DNA from: an uncultured Porphyromonas sp.
Lineage (GTDB): Bacteria > Bacteroidota > Bacteroidia > Bacteroidales > Porphyromonadaceae
NCBI GenBank assembly: GCA_900546675.1
Contig: URDQ01000059.1
Location: 1 to 13,025 of the forward strand
DNA length: 13,025 bases
Direction: 5' to 3'
The notes under the pieces were generated by a model, which made no database searches, was not told where the DNA came from, and saw only the letters and a list, made by a program, of their open reading frames with translations. Below, one piece after another: positions 6,573-13,025 of this stretch (its first letter is position 1; every line of letters begins with the position of its first letter). Both the position numbers and the translations under genes were made by a program.

Positions 6573-7286
6573 TTACTCTATGGACTCCCATAGCTCACAC
6601 CACGAGTGCCACAGATCGAAGAGGTAATGGTAGCCATCGGGAAGTAGTAGTGTAGGAACATTTACTGCCTCCCATAGCGTGGAGAGGTTTTTCGATGGAA
6701 AGATTTGGTCACGCTCACCGATGATCGCTAGATCCCACGCTAGGCGAGTGTGGGGCATCGTCTCGGGCGCTTCGGAGGTAGCGAGGCTATCGTAGACCGC
6801 TTGCAGTTCGTCGCGAAGCTCTGTGGTGGGTCGCTCGGATAGGATGTCGTAGAGCTGCTTGTATCGCTTGCCACCACACATACGGCGGTTGAAGCGCTGG
6901 CGGTTTTCGTCGGTTAGTCCCTCTAGTGTCCCTACGAATATTTGACTCGGGATACCCCACTGGTCGTGCATCGGACAGGGCGAGCCAGCGACCGCTATCA
7001 GGCGCTGTGTGCTGGGTAGTAGGGACCAATGTGGTACGACCTGCTCAGCAGCCCAGACGCCTAGCGACCAAGCTATGATGGTGACCGCATCGTAGGAGTC
7101 CCAGGGTAAGTCTGCTATGTCATCGCTCAGCTCGAGGGTGCGATAGTCGTACAGTGCGAGTAAGTCACACTGATCTGGTAAGGTCAGGTGTGAAACTGTC
7201 GCAGGTGTCATACCCCATCCGCAGAAGTATATGATGAGCTGGCGGGAGGAAACCTTGTCACTGTTTCGCTGGAAGGTGTACTGCAT
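6573..7286 (-). CDS. bioG: Pimeloyl-ACP methyl ester esterase, BioG type
   Basis: An alpha/beta hydrolase of the BioG (DUF452) family, 237 residues, that cleaves the methyl ester of pimeloyl-ACP methyl ester to end chain extension in biotin synthesis. Landmarks are the oxyanion-side FCGWGM (21-26), the nucleophile elbow AWSLGVW with Ser74, a likely acid D193 in GERDQIF, and His220 in DGYHYLF. BioG replaces the unrelated-in-sequence BioH of enterobacteria. The gene starts 5 nt after the bioF stop and is followed by bioC, the methyltransferase whose product it finally demethylates. Some relatives are fused BioG-BioC proteins; here they are separate. Confidence 0.9.
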   Translation of the reverse strand: MQYTFQRNSDKVSSRQLIIYFCGWGMTPATVSHLTLPDQCDLLALYDYRTLELSDDIADLPWDSYDAVTIIAWSLGVWAAEQVVPHWSLLPSTQRLIAVAGSPCPMHDQWGIPSQIFVGTLEGLTDENRQRFNRRMCGGKRYKQLYDILSERPTTELRDELQAVYDSLATSEAPETMPHTRLAWDLAIIGERDQIFPSKNLSTLWEAVNVPTLLLPDGYHYLFDLWHSWCELWESIE

Positions 7287-7291
7287 AAGCT

Positions 7292-8500
7292 CTAAGCAAG
7301 GTGTGCTAGGATGACTTGGCAGAGTCGCTCGACGTCTGACGAGGTTAGACCAGCAGTGAGTGAAATCCTCAGGCGCTCGGAGCCGACAGGTACGGTCGGA
7401 GACATAATGGGGCGGATGAAGTAACCCTCCTCGTGTAGGGCTTGCGCCACGGCTCTGGCTCGCTCACGACTCCCGCAGAGGAGTGGTATGATATGGCTGT
7501 GGGGAGTGGGCAGGAGTTGCTCTGGGAGTGAAGCTAGCTCATTGGTCAGTAGCTGCTGTAGCGTAGCTAGGTGTGCTCTTCGCTGGGAGAGTGTGGGGAG
7601 TGCTTGCCAGACAGCCAATACCCACTGGATGATGAGCGGGGACAGCATAGTCGAGTAGATGAGACTTCGTGAGCGTGTGATGAGTAGGGTGCGTACAGCC
7701 TCAGAGCAAGCAACATAAGCTCCCATAGATCCAAGAGCCTTGCCAAAGGTCCCGACAAGTAGATCGATCTCTGGAAGTAAGCCCAGCTCTTCGCAGAGAC
7801 CATAGCCATGAGCCCCACGGATTCCGATGGCATGCGCTTCGTCTATATAGAGAGACACCTTGGGGTATTGCTTCTTAAGCGCTACGAGAGCTGGTAGTGG
7901 TGCGAGGTCGCCATCCATACTGTAGATGCTCTCCGCCATAACGATGATATGCTGGCAACTCTCGGAGTTGTGATGCTTCTCGATGAGACGCTGGAGGTTC
8001 GTTGTATCATTGTGGCGAAAGCGCTCGAAGGGTAAGCCCGAGAGACGTATCCCGTCAATCATACTGGCATGGATCAGTTTGTCTGCTATCACGACCATAC
8101 CAGGTAGCTTGAGTGCTGGCAGGATTCCGACGTTAGCATGGTAGCCACTGTTAAAGAGCAAAGCAGCCTCGTGCTGTAGCGACTTAGCGATGAGCGCCTC
8201 CAGCTGGTGCATCTCCTGTCTATCTCCCGAGAGCAAGCGCGAAGAGGTAGATCCTAGATCCTTCGCAGAGAGCCTTTGTAGGCTATTGGTTAGATTGGCT
8301 TCACCCGCAAAGTGACAAGTAGCGTCGTGAAGGGCTAGATAGTCGTTGCTGTTGAGGTTGATGAGTGGTCGAGGCTGCGCATCGTCGAGCGCTCTGTAGC
8401 GACCATCCTCTAGAAGCTCAATAGGGGTGAGCGCACGGAGTGCTCGCTCGTCCCGTAGCGTGGCGAGGATTTGCTCTATATGTGACTCGAAGTGAGACAT
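7292..8500 (-). CDS. bioF: 8-amino-7-oxononanoate synthase
   Basis: PLP-dependent alpha-oxoamine synthase that condenses pimeloyl-ACP (or pimeloyl-CoA) with L-alanine to give 8-amino-7-oxononanoate, the first ring-forming step of biotin synthesis. The 402 residues show the family's order of motifs: NLNSNDYLAL (48-57), NSGYHANVG (117-125) with the ring-stacking His121, ESIYSMDGD (190-198), DEAHAIG (220-226) and TFGKALGSMGAY with the PLP-binding Lys254. KBL (2-amino-3-ketobutyrate CoA ligase) is a close relative, but the bioG-bioC neighbours settle the assignment. It is first in its run. No clear TAnnTTTG box was found in the 200 nt upstream, which contains the terminator of the preceding operon. 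Confidence 0.94.
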   Translation of the reverse strand: MSHFESHIEQILATLRDERALRALTPIELLEDGRYRALDDAQPRPLINLNSNDYLALHDATCHFAGEANLTNSLQRLSAKDLGSTSSRLLSGDRQEMHQLEALIAKSLQHEAALLFNSGYHANVGILPALKLPGMVVIADKLIHASMIDGIRLSGLPFERFRHNDTTNLQRLIEKHHNSESCQHIIVMAESIYSMDGDLAPLPALVALKKQYPKVSLYIDEAHAIGIRGAHGYGLCEELGLLPEIDLLVGTFGKALGSMGAYVACSEAVRTLLITRSRSLIYSTMLSPLIIQWVLAVWQALPTLSQRRAHLATLQQLLTNELASLPEQLLPTPHSHIIPLLCGSRERARAVAQALHEEGYFIRPIMSPTVPVGSERLRISLTAGLTSSDVERLCQVILAHLA

Positions 8501-8574
8501 AAGCTTTAGCAGGTGTGTAGTGCGTTTCGTTGGTGTTGTAAAGCTTGATCGGGCTTATTGACAAGGCCCTCCAT

Positions 8575-8640
8575 TCTTAAGAATAAACCTACACAGGATC
8601 TAGTAGCACGATGTGTGCCAACTCTAGATACTGTGTAGGT
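8575..8640 (-). terminator. Strong intrinsic terminator of the FKBP operon
   Basis: Arms at 8587-8603 and 8624-8640 (17 nt each, one mismatch) form a long stem, and the loop contains a small inner hairpin (gcac/gtgc). On the minus strand the stem is followed by TTTATTCTT. It lies about 65 nt after the last FKBP stop codon and separates that operon from bioF. The T-rich part overlaps a perfect 12-base palindrome, ATTCTTAAGAAT (8573-8584), which could also be an operator for bioF. The rest of 8501-8703 shows no gene. Confidence 0.8.
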
Positions 8641-8703
8641 CTAGATTAGTCAGACGCATGAAGCTCTTGAGTCGTCATGCGTGGTGACTGTGCGTTGCGC
8701 TGA

Positions 8704-9561
8704 TTACTTCTTCTCTGCAGGGATAACCTCTAGGAGTGTCACATCGAAGATAAGCGTAGAGTATGGCTCGATAGCAGAACCACTGCCATTAGCTCCATAA
8801 GCAAGGTCGTAAGGGATGTAAGCGATCACCTGGTCGCCCTCCTTCATCAGCTTGAGTAGCTCAGTCCAGCCTGGGATAACCTGATTGACTCCGAACTCGA
8901 TAGGCTCCTCGCTCTTGTCAAACTCAGTGCCGTCGACAAGTGTACCACGATAGGTTACCTTCACCTTGTCACCATCTACGGGAGACTTGCCAGTACCTTT
9001 CGTAGCGTAGCGGTAAGCGAGACCAGACTCTGTCGTGATGACATTGTCTTGCTTTGCAAAGTCCTCGATGGCCTTCTTGCCCTCCTCGAGGTTCTTGCCG
9101 TACTTCTCCTTGTTTTCGATCTCCTGCTTCTTATTATAGAAGTTCTGTACGTAGTTGTAAGCATCCTCCTGACTCATAGTCATCTTGGTCGTGTCACCCT
9201 TGAGAGCATACTCTAGATACTCTGCAAATAGCTTAGCATCGATCCCCTCCTTAGCAAGACCCATAGCGGTCTGTACACCTTGGATCTGTCCTGCGAAGTA
9301 AGAGAACTTGGTAGTGTCAGCGATACCCTTCTTGAAGCCCTTGAGGAACTCAACGGTATCTACAGGCATACCTTGCATAGCCATCATCATAAACTGCTGA
9401 CCAAACTGCTGACCAGTCAGATAGCCCTGGATCATAGCTACGCTATCGCTCATAGCAGATAGCTCATCGTTGGTGTCACTCTTTTGAGCTGTCTTGTTAC
9501 AGCTGGCAAAGGTGCAGACCATTGCAACCATTGCTAGGAGTGAGAGAATTGATTTCTTCAT
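8704..9561 (-). CDS. FKBP-type prolyl isomerase, lipoprotein
   Basis: A 285-residue envelope folding factor of the FkpA/Mip type. A signal peptide (1-20) ends in the lipobox FASC with Cys21 as the lipid anchor. Residues about 35-170 are the helical dimerisation/linker region, rich in Gln and Lys with long helices. The FKBP domain at about 178-278 keeps the usual pocket: Y204 (VTYRG), F214-D215, F223, V228-I229, W232, Y255 and F272. It is the last of three tandem FKBP genes and is followed by the terminator. A short Ser-rich insert (GANGSGSA, 257-264) replaces the GERGAG loop of the other two. Activity is inferred from conserved residues. Confidence 0.92.
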   Translation of the reverse strand: MKKSILSLLAMVAMVCTFASCNKTAQKSDTNDELSAMSDSVAMIQGYLTGQQFGQQFMMMAMQGMPVDTVEFLKGFKKGIADTTKFSYFAGQIQGVQTAMGLAKEGIDAKLFAEYLEYALKGDTTKMTMSQEDAYNYVQNFYNKKQEIENKEKYGKNLEEGKKAIEDFAKQDNVITTESGLAYRYATKGTGKSPVDGDKVKVTYRGTLVDGTEFDKSEEPIEFGVNQVIPGWTELLKLMKEGDQVIAYIPYDLAYGANGSGSAIEPYSTLIFDVTLLEVIPAEKK

Positions 9562-9606
9562 TGTAAGTTGTATTTAAGATGTTTGTTTTGCGATATATTG
9601 CTCGGA

Positions 9607-10332
9607 CTACTTGTCCGTTGGTGTGGCGAGGGGAATAGGCTCGCCCTTGATTACCTCTAGTAGCTCGATCTCGAAGATCAGCGTAGCGTAAGGCGGGATC
9701 ATACCTCCAGCTCCGCGCTCACCATATGCAAGACGTGCGGGGATGTAGAGCTTAGCCTTGCTGCCCTCAGGAAGCAAGCATAGCCCCTCTGTCCAGCCAG
9801 GGATTACTTGTAGAAGCCCAAACTTAGTAGGCTCGCCACGATCCACGGAGCTGTCGAACTTCGTGCCATCGATGAGCGTACCTGTGTAGTGTACACGGAC
9901 GGTGTCCTCGACCGTAGGACGAGGACCCTTGCCCTCAGAGAGGATCTCATATTGCAGCCCGCTCTGGGTCGTCTTGACCTCAGGACGCTCGCCATTGCTC
10001 TTGAGAAATGCCTCGTTTCTCGCTTTTGTCTCCTCTATCTCTCGCTCCTGGAGCTGCTGGAAGTATTCGGTGAGAAAAGCTTGCGCCTCCTCATTGGTCA
10101 TAGCTGCAGGCTGCTCTAAAAAAGCAGCGGTGAAACCAGCCAAAAGCAACTCCTTATTAATAGGGTCGCCAGGCATCTGAGTGAGGCTCTGCGCAAAGCC
10201 TACGCCGTTAGCCACGCCTAGCGCATAAGCTGCAGTATCAGCTGATGAGATAAGACGTGGAGGCTCAGCCGCTGTGAGTGCACCTACGCTTACGAGCAGC
10301 GTCAGCGCAATAGTCAAGATGCGATGTGTCAT
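9607..10332 (-). CDS. FKBP-type prolyl isomerase, periplasmic
   Basis: A 241-residue FkpA/Mip-like isomerase. Residues 1-22 look like an ordinary Sec signal peptide (hydrophobic LTIALTLLVSVGAL, cleavage near TAAE, no lipobox Cys), so the mature protein should be soluble in the periplasm. The helical N-terminal region covers about 30-115 and the FKBP domain about 124-232, containing VHYTGTLIDGTKFDSS, QVIPGWTEGL, AYGERGAGGMIPPYATLIFEIELLEV. The catalytic domain is very similar to that of the upstream gene at both protein and nucleotide level. Gaps are 13 nt to the gene before it and 45 nt to the one after, consistent with one operon. Confidence 0.92.
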   Translation of the reverse strand: MTHRILTIALTLLVSVGALTAAEPPRLISSADTAAYALGVANGVGFAQSLTQMPGDPINKELLLAGFTAAFLEQPAAMTNEEAQAFLTEYFQQLQEREIEETKARNEAFLKSNGERPEVKTTQSGLQYEILSEGKGPRPTVEDTVRVHYTGTLIDGTKFDSSVDRGEPTKFGLLQVIPGWTEGLCLLPEGSKAKLYIPARLAYGERGAGGMIPPYATLIFEIELLEVIKGEPIPLATPTDK

Positions 10333-10345
10333 AGCTTTAAGGTGT

Positions 10346-10936
10346 CTATACGATGTCTAGTAGCTCGATCTCGAAGATCAGCGTCATGTTGGGTCGGATC
10401 ACGTCACCAGCACCACGGCTACCGTAGGCTAGCTCAGAGGGTATCACAATGCGCCACTTACTGCCCACGGGCATCAGCTGTAGGATCTCCGTCCAGCCAG
10501 GGATGACCGCATTGAGCGGGAACTCAGCTGGCTCGCCACGCTCTACGGAGCTGTCGAAGACGATCCCATTGATGAGCGTGCCGTGGTAGTGTACACGTAC
10601 CTTGTCGGTAGCCTTAGGCTTAGCTCCAGAGCCCTCCTTGATGATCTCGTATTGTAGTCCACTGGGGAGTGTCACGACACCACTCTTGTGGCGCATGATC
10701 TCTTGGTACTCCTTGCCAGCAGCTGCATTGAGCTCTGCCTCCTCTTGCTGCAGGCGCATAAACAGTTGGTTGATCACCTCACGAGCTCGTTCGGTGGTCA
10801 TCTGTGGCTCACGCTCAGCTAGAGCGTCTTGGAGACCTGCGATAAAGTCCTCAGAGGTGATCGCCTTGATTCCGGACGCTTTGAAGTTCTGACCGATGCT
10901 TAGGCCTAGTGCGTAGCTTACTTCGTCTTGTGGCAT
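10346..10936 (-). CDS. FKBP-type prolyl isomerase, no signal peptide
   Basis: A 196-residue isomerase of the FkpA/Mip family that starts MPQDEVSYALGLSIGQN, directly in the helical dimerisation region, without a signal peptide or lipobox, so it is predicted to be cytosolic. The FKBP domain fills the C-terminal half (about 94-196) and ends exactly with the last strand (IFEIELLDIV). Pocket residues VHYHG, VFDSS, VIPGW and AYGSRGAG are kept. It is the first of three tandem FKBP genes and lies 69 nt after hisS, with a promoter-like box in that gap. No in-frame upstream start that would add a signal sequence was found before the hisS stop, but I did not exclude rare start codons. Confidence 0.9.
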   Translation of the reverse strand: MPQDEVSYALGLSIGQNFKASGIKAITSEDFIAGLQDALAEREPQMTTERAREVINQLFMRLQQEEAELNAAAGKEYQEIMRHKSGVVTLPSGLQYEIIKEGSGAKPKATDKVRVHYHGTLINGIVFDSSVERGEPAEFPLNAVIPGWTEILQLMPVGSKWRIVIPSELAYGSRGAGDVIRPNMTLIFEIELLDIV

Positions 10937-10973
10937 AGGGGGATATTCTGTCTTTAGATGAGAAATACTCCTG

Positions 10974-10981
10974 CAAAGGTA
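10974..10981 (-). promoter_or_regulatory. Bacteroidota -7 box (TACCTTTG) upstream of the FKBP genes
   Basis: The minus strand reads TACCTTTG, an exact TAnnTTTG match, 37 nt before the ATG of the first FKBP gene and inside the 69-nt gap after hisS. The -33 TTG is not clearly present at 19-21 nt upstream. It suggests the FKBP trio can be transcribed separately from folA-hisS. Confidence 0.55.
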
Positions 10982-11005
10982 GCAATTCTTTACGAGATGA
11001 GACTT

Positions 11006-12385
11006 CTAATGACCAGCGGAGAGCGACTCCCTCAGACGAGATACGATCTCATCGAGTGGACACTCTTGCTGTGTGCCGAGGGTCATATCTTTGATTGAGA
11101 CCTTGCCTTCGCTTAGCTCTTGACTCCCTGCGATGATGACGTAGCGACAGCCTCTGTTGTTAGCATAGGAGAGCTGCTTCTTCATCTTGTCCGCTGAGGG
11201 GTAGACCTCCGTCGGGAGTCCCGCCTGGCGCAGCTGGTGCGCTATGGGGAGTAGCTTCTGCAGCTCCTCCTCGCCAAAGTTGACTATGAAGATGCGCTCT
11301 TCGGGAGCCATCGCTGTGTCAAACTTGCCCAGTGAAAGCATAATGTCGTAGATACGCTCTGCTCCAAAAGAGATGCCGACGCCTGAGACACCATCCAGCC
11401 CGAAGATGCCCGTCAGATTGTCGTAGCGCCCGCCACCGGAGATAGATCCCATCGGTGCATCGAGCGACTTGACCTCTAGGATAGCTCCTGTGTAGTAGTC
11501 CAGGCCACGTGCCAGCGAAGGCGAGAAGGTAAGCTCCGTCATCAGGTCGCTCGTGTCGACATGGTCTAGGACGTACTCGAGCTCTTCCAGCCCCTTGAGC
11601 CCTATCTCAGAGTCAGCGAGCAACTGTCGGAGCGTTGTCACCTTGTCACGATTGCTCCCATCTAGCGTCAGCACCTTGCGAACGGGTTCTAGCGAGTCGG
11701 GATCAAAGCCACTCTCGACGAGGTCCGCTAAGACAGACTCCACAGAGGTCTTGTCCAGCTTGTCCATACAGATGGTCAACTGGGCTAGGCGGTCAGAAGC
11801 TTTGATCACCTCAGCAATGCCCGCCAGTATCTTGCGGTTGTTGAGAAGTAGTGTGGTACGCAGGTCAAGCCGACGGAAGACTTCGTCGATCATATAGACA
11901 AAGTCCACCTCTGGCATCAGCGAGTCGGTGCCGATGACATCGGCATCGCACTGGTAAAACTCGCGATAGCGACCCTTCTGCGGTCTGTCGGCACGCCATA
12001 CGGGTTGCATCTGGTAGCGCTTGAAGGGGAAGGTTAGTTCGTTGCGGTGCATCACCACATAGCGAGCGAAGGGCACAGTCAGATCGTAGCGTAGCCCACG
12101 GTCACAAAAACGAGCTGCCAACGCTGCGGGAGACTCCTCCGTAAAGGTCTCAGCGTCAATCCCCGCCTTATAGTCGCCCGAGTTGAGGATCTTAAAGAGT
12201 AGTCGGTCTCCCTCTACACCATACTTGCCCGTGAGCGTAGTCAGTTGCTCCATAGCGGGCGTCTCGATCTGCTCAAAGCCGTAAAGAGCGAAGACAGAGC
12301 GTATCGTCTCAAATATATAGTTGCGTCGGCGCATCTCCTCAGCACCGAAGTCTCTTGTTCCCTTAGGTATCGAAGGTTTACTCAT
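11006..12385 (-). CDS. hisS: Histidyl-tRNA synthetase
   Basis: Class II aminoacyl-tRNA synthetase charging tRNA-His, cytosolic, 459 residues. Motifs visible: KGTRDF (8-13) at the N-terminus, class II motif 1 region (about 37-60), motif 2 (FKRYQMQPVWRADRPQKGRYREF, 121-143), the histidine-specific HisA motif RGLDYYTG (293-300), GGGRYDNL (317-324) and motif 3 around GVGISFGAERI (335-345). The C-terminal anticodon-binding domain occupies about 362-455. The start overlaps the folA stop by 8 nt, so the two genes are probably translated together. Slightly longer than E. coli HisRS (about 424), mostly from the internal insertion domain between about 190 and 285. Confidence 0.97.
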   Translation of the reverse strand: MSKPSIPKGTRDFGAEEMRRRNYIFETIRSVFALYGFEQIETPAMEQLTTLTGKYGVEGDRLLFKILNSGDYKAGIDAETFTEESPAALAARFCDRGLRYDLTVPFARYVVMHRNELTFPFKRYQMQPVWRADRPQKGRYREFYQCDADVIGTDSLMPEVDFVYMIDEVFRRLDLRTTLLLNNRKILAGIAEVIKASDRLAQLTICMDKLDKTSVESVLADLVESGFDPDSLEPVRKVLTLDGSNRDKVTTLRQLLADSEIGLKGLEELEYVLDHVDTSDLMTELTFSPSLARGLDYYTGAILEVKSLDAPMGSISGGGRYDNLTGIFGLDGVSGVGISFGAERIYDIMLSLGKFDTAMAPEERIFIVNFGEEELQKLLPIAHQLRQAGLPTEVYPSADKMKKQLSYANNRGCRYVIIAGSQELSEGKVSIKDMTLGTQQECPLDEIVSRLRESLSAGH

Positions 12386-12899
12386 AGCGTTTAGCCGTTG
12401 CGATTCGTTTGTATAGCGTTTGTGTCACGGGGTAGTCATTGCGCTCATCAGCTGGATAGTGCGTCTCCTCGAGCTTGGACCACTCCGCTAGGTTGATCTC
12501 TGGGAAATGTGTGTCGGCATCTGGCACGACCGTGTCGACCATTGTCAGGTTCAGGTGCGTAGCGTAGGGTAGGCCACTCTTGTAGAGCATCCCGCCCCCC
12601 ATAATGTAGACCCGCTCGTAGCCCGCCTGCTGGCAATGCTGTAGTGCCTGCTCTAGGGTGGAGGCGACATAATGCGTCTCGGCATCGCCCTCGGTCAAGG
12701 TGCGAGAGACCACTATATTGTAGCGGTTGGGCAGTGGACGAGCGCCGATGGAGTCCCAGGTGTGTCGCCCCATAATAACTGCGTGTCCCGTCGTAGCCGC
12801 CTTAAATCGGCGCAAATCATCACTCAGACGCCACGGCATAGTGCCATCACGCCCTATCGCACGATCCTGCGCCGTCGCCACTATAATCCATATCTCCAT
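12378..12899 (-). CDS. folA: Dihydrofolate reductase
   Basis: NADPH-dependent reduction of dihydrofolate to tetrahydrofolate, cytosolic, 173 residues, normal length. Evidence in order: the N-terminal strand EIWIIVATAQDRAIGRDGTMPW, substrate-pocket W23 and the catalytic acid D28 (equivalent to E. coli D27 in MPWxLxxDL), IMGRHTWDSIG (42-52) and LPNRYNIVVSR (56-66) for cofactor binding, and the Gly-rich IMGGGMLY (99-106). A TAnnTTTG-like box (TACCTTAG, one mismatch, 12930-12923) lies 23 nt upstream of the ATG. In many Bacteroidota folA follows thyA; the few residues visible upstream here do not look like the thymidylate synthase C-terminus. Confidence 0.96.
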   Translation of the reverse strand: MEIWIIVATAQDRAIGRDGTMPWRLSDDLRRFKAATTGHAVIMGRHTWDSIGARPLPNRYNIVVSRTLTEGDAETHYVASTLEQALQHCQQAGYERVYIMGGGMLYKSGLPYATHLNLTMVDTVVPDADTHFPEINLAEWSKLEETHYPADERNDYPVTQTLYKRIATAKRYE

Positions 12900-12922
12900 A
12901 CTCAGACAAACTAATTTGGGAG

Positions 12923-12930
12923 CTAAGGTA
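12923..12930 (-). promoter_or_regulatory. Possible -7 box (TACCTTAG) of folA-hisS
   Basis: The minus strand reads TACCTTAG, one base off TAnnTTTG, 23 nt before the folA ATG. No TTG is seen 19-21 nt further upstream. Weak call based on position and partial match. Confidence 0.35.
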
Positions 12931-12935
12931 CGAAA

Positions 12936-12986
12936 ATTAAAGATTAGAAGTTAGGGCAGGGCTGACGTATTCAGGGCTGACGCATT
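12936..12986. repeat. Heptamer block and 15-bp tandem duplication upstream of folA
   Basis: Positions 12936-12956 read as three heptamers (attaaag, attagaa, gttaggg), the same RTTARRR type as at 56-76. Immediately after, a 15-bp unit is repeated in tandem (cagggctgacgtatt at 12957-12971 and cagggctgacgcatt at 12972-12986, one difference). The second copy runs into the putative stop codon of the upstream gene. Confidence 0.7.
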
Positions 12987-13025
12987 ATAATTCCATTTCG
13001 AAGATTTCCTCAGGAGTCATACGTG
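12985..13025 (-). CDS. Possible C-terminal end of an unidentified gene (partial)
   Basis: On the minus strand the window edge opens in a frame giving RMTPEEIFEMEL and then TAA at 12987-12985, 85 nt before the folA start. The composition is protein-like, but 13 codons are too few to name a family or even be sure it is coding. It runs off the window. Confidence 0.35.
   Translation of the reverse strand, partial: RMTPEEIFEMEL

Noticed and set aside
6532..6591. Longer start for bioC at 6591
   Set aside because: The added 20 residues (MGVHRVKLKGSTTHPFHPAF) do not resemble BioC N-termini and overlap bioG by 19 nt; the ATG at 6531 gives a standard start. Not fully excluded.
8501..8590. Canonical Bacteroidota promoter or BirA-type operator for bioF
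   Set aside because: I found no TAnnTTTG box with a TTG at the right distance and no recognisable biotin operator sequence.
11553..11897. Plus-strand open frame of 114 codons antisense to hisS
   Set aside because: Ser- and Arg-rich shadow translation of hisS, with no family resemblance.

Overview
The window looks like a piece of chromosome from a Bacteroidota bacterium, most likely a Porphyromonas-type organism. The evidence is the set of protein families (DUF4369-type TlpA lipoprotein, stand-alone PASTA protein, BioG/BioC biotin enzymes, NHRD-type acyltransferase), lipoprotein signals ending in a lipobox Cys, and promoters of the Bacteroidota sigma-factor type (TAnnTTTG). No species is proved. 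All complete protein genes and both RNA genes lie on the minus strand, so the window reads functionally from right to left. The only plus-strand coding trace is a truncated transposase.

Layout from the right: a possible last dozen codons of an unknown gene (from 12985), then folA (dihydrofolate reductase) and hisS (histidyl-tRNA synthetase), which overlap by 8 nt. A separate promoter-like box then precedes three tandem FKBP-type prolyl isomerases predicted to be cytosolic, periplasmic and lipid-anchored. This block ends in a strong hairpin terminator at about 8587-8640. Next comes bioF-bioG-bioC, the late pimeloyl and first ring-forming steps of biotin synthesis, coupled through an ATGA overlap to a TlpA-like thiol-disulfide lipoprotein gene. 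bioA, bioB and bioD are not in the window.

The centre (4105-4730) holds non-coding genes and scar tissue. The SRP RNA gene has a textbook Bacteroidota promoter and is followed four bases later by tRNA-Thr(UGU) and two hairpins. One of these is a 32-base palindrome with a T-run. To its left is a 46-codon stump of an IS4-family (DUF4372) transposase, preceded by a nested hairpin that ends one base before its ATG.

The left third is a tightly packed cell-envelope and ribosome cluster: PASTA membrane protein, RluD-type pseudouridine synthase, D-Ala-D-Ala ligase and an acyltransferase, with gene junctions of +23 overlap, 30 nt gap and +4 overlap. Downstream of it, 56-145 is a mosaic of three short tandem repeat blocks. 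A related heptamer family recurs at the other end of the window (12936-12956).

I see mostly housekeeping content and no convincing new defence or mobile system. The points most worth checking are the SRP RNA apical loop, the three-compartment FKBP array with signs of recent duplication or conversion, the intergenic heptamer repeats and the transposase remnant.
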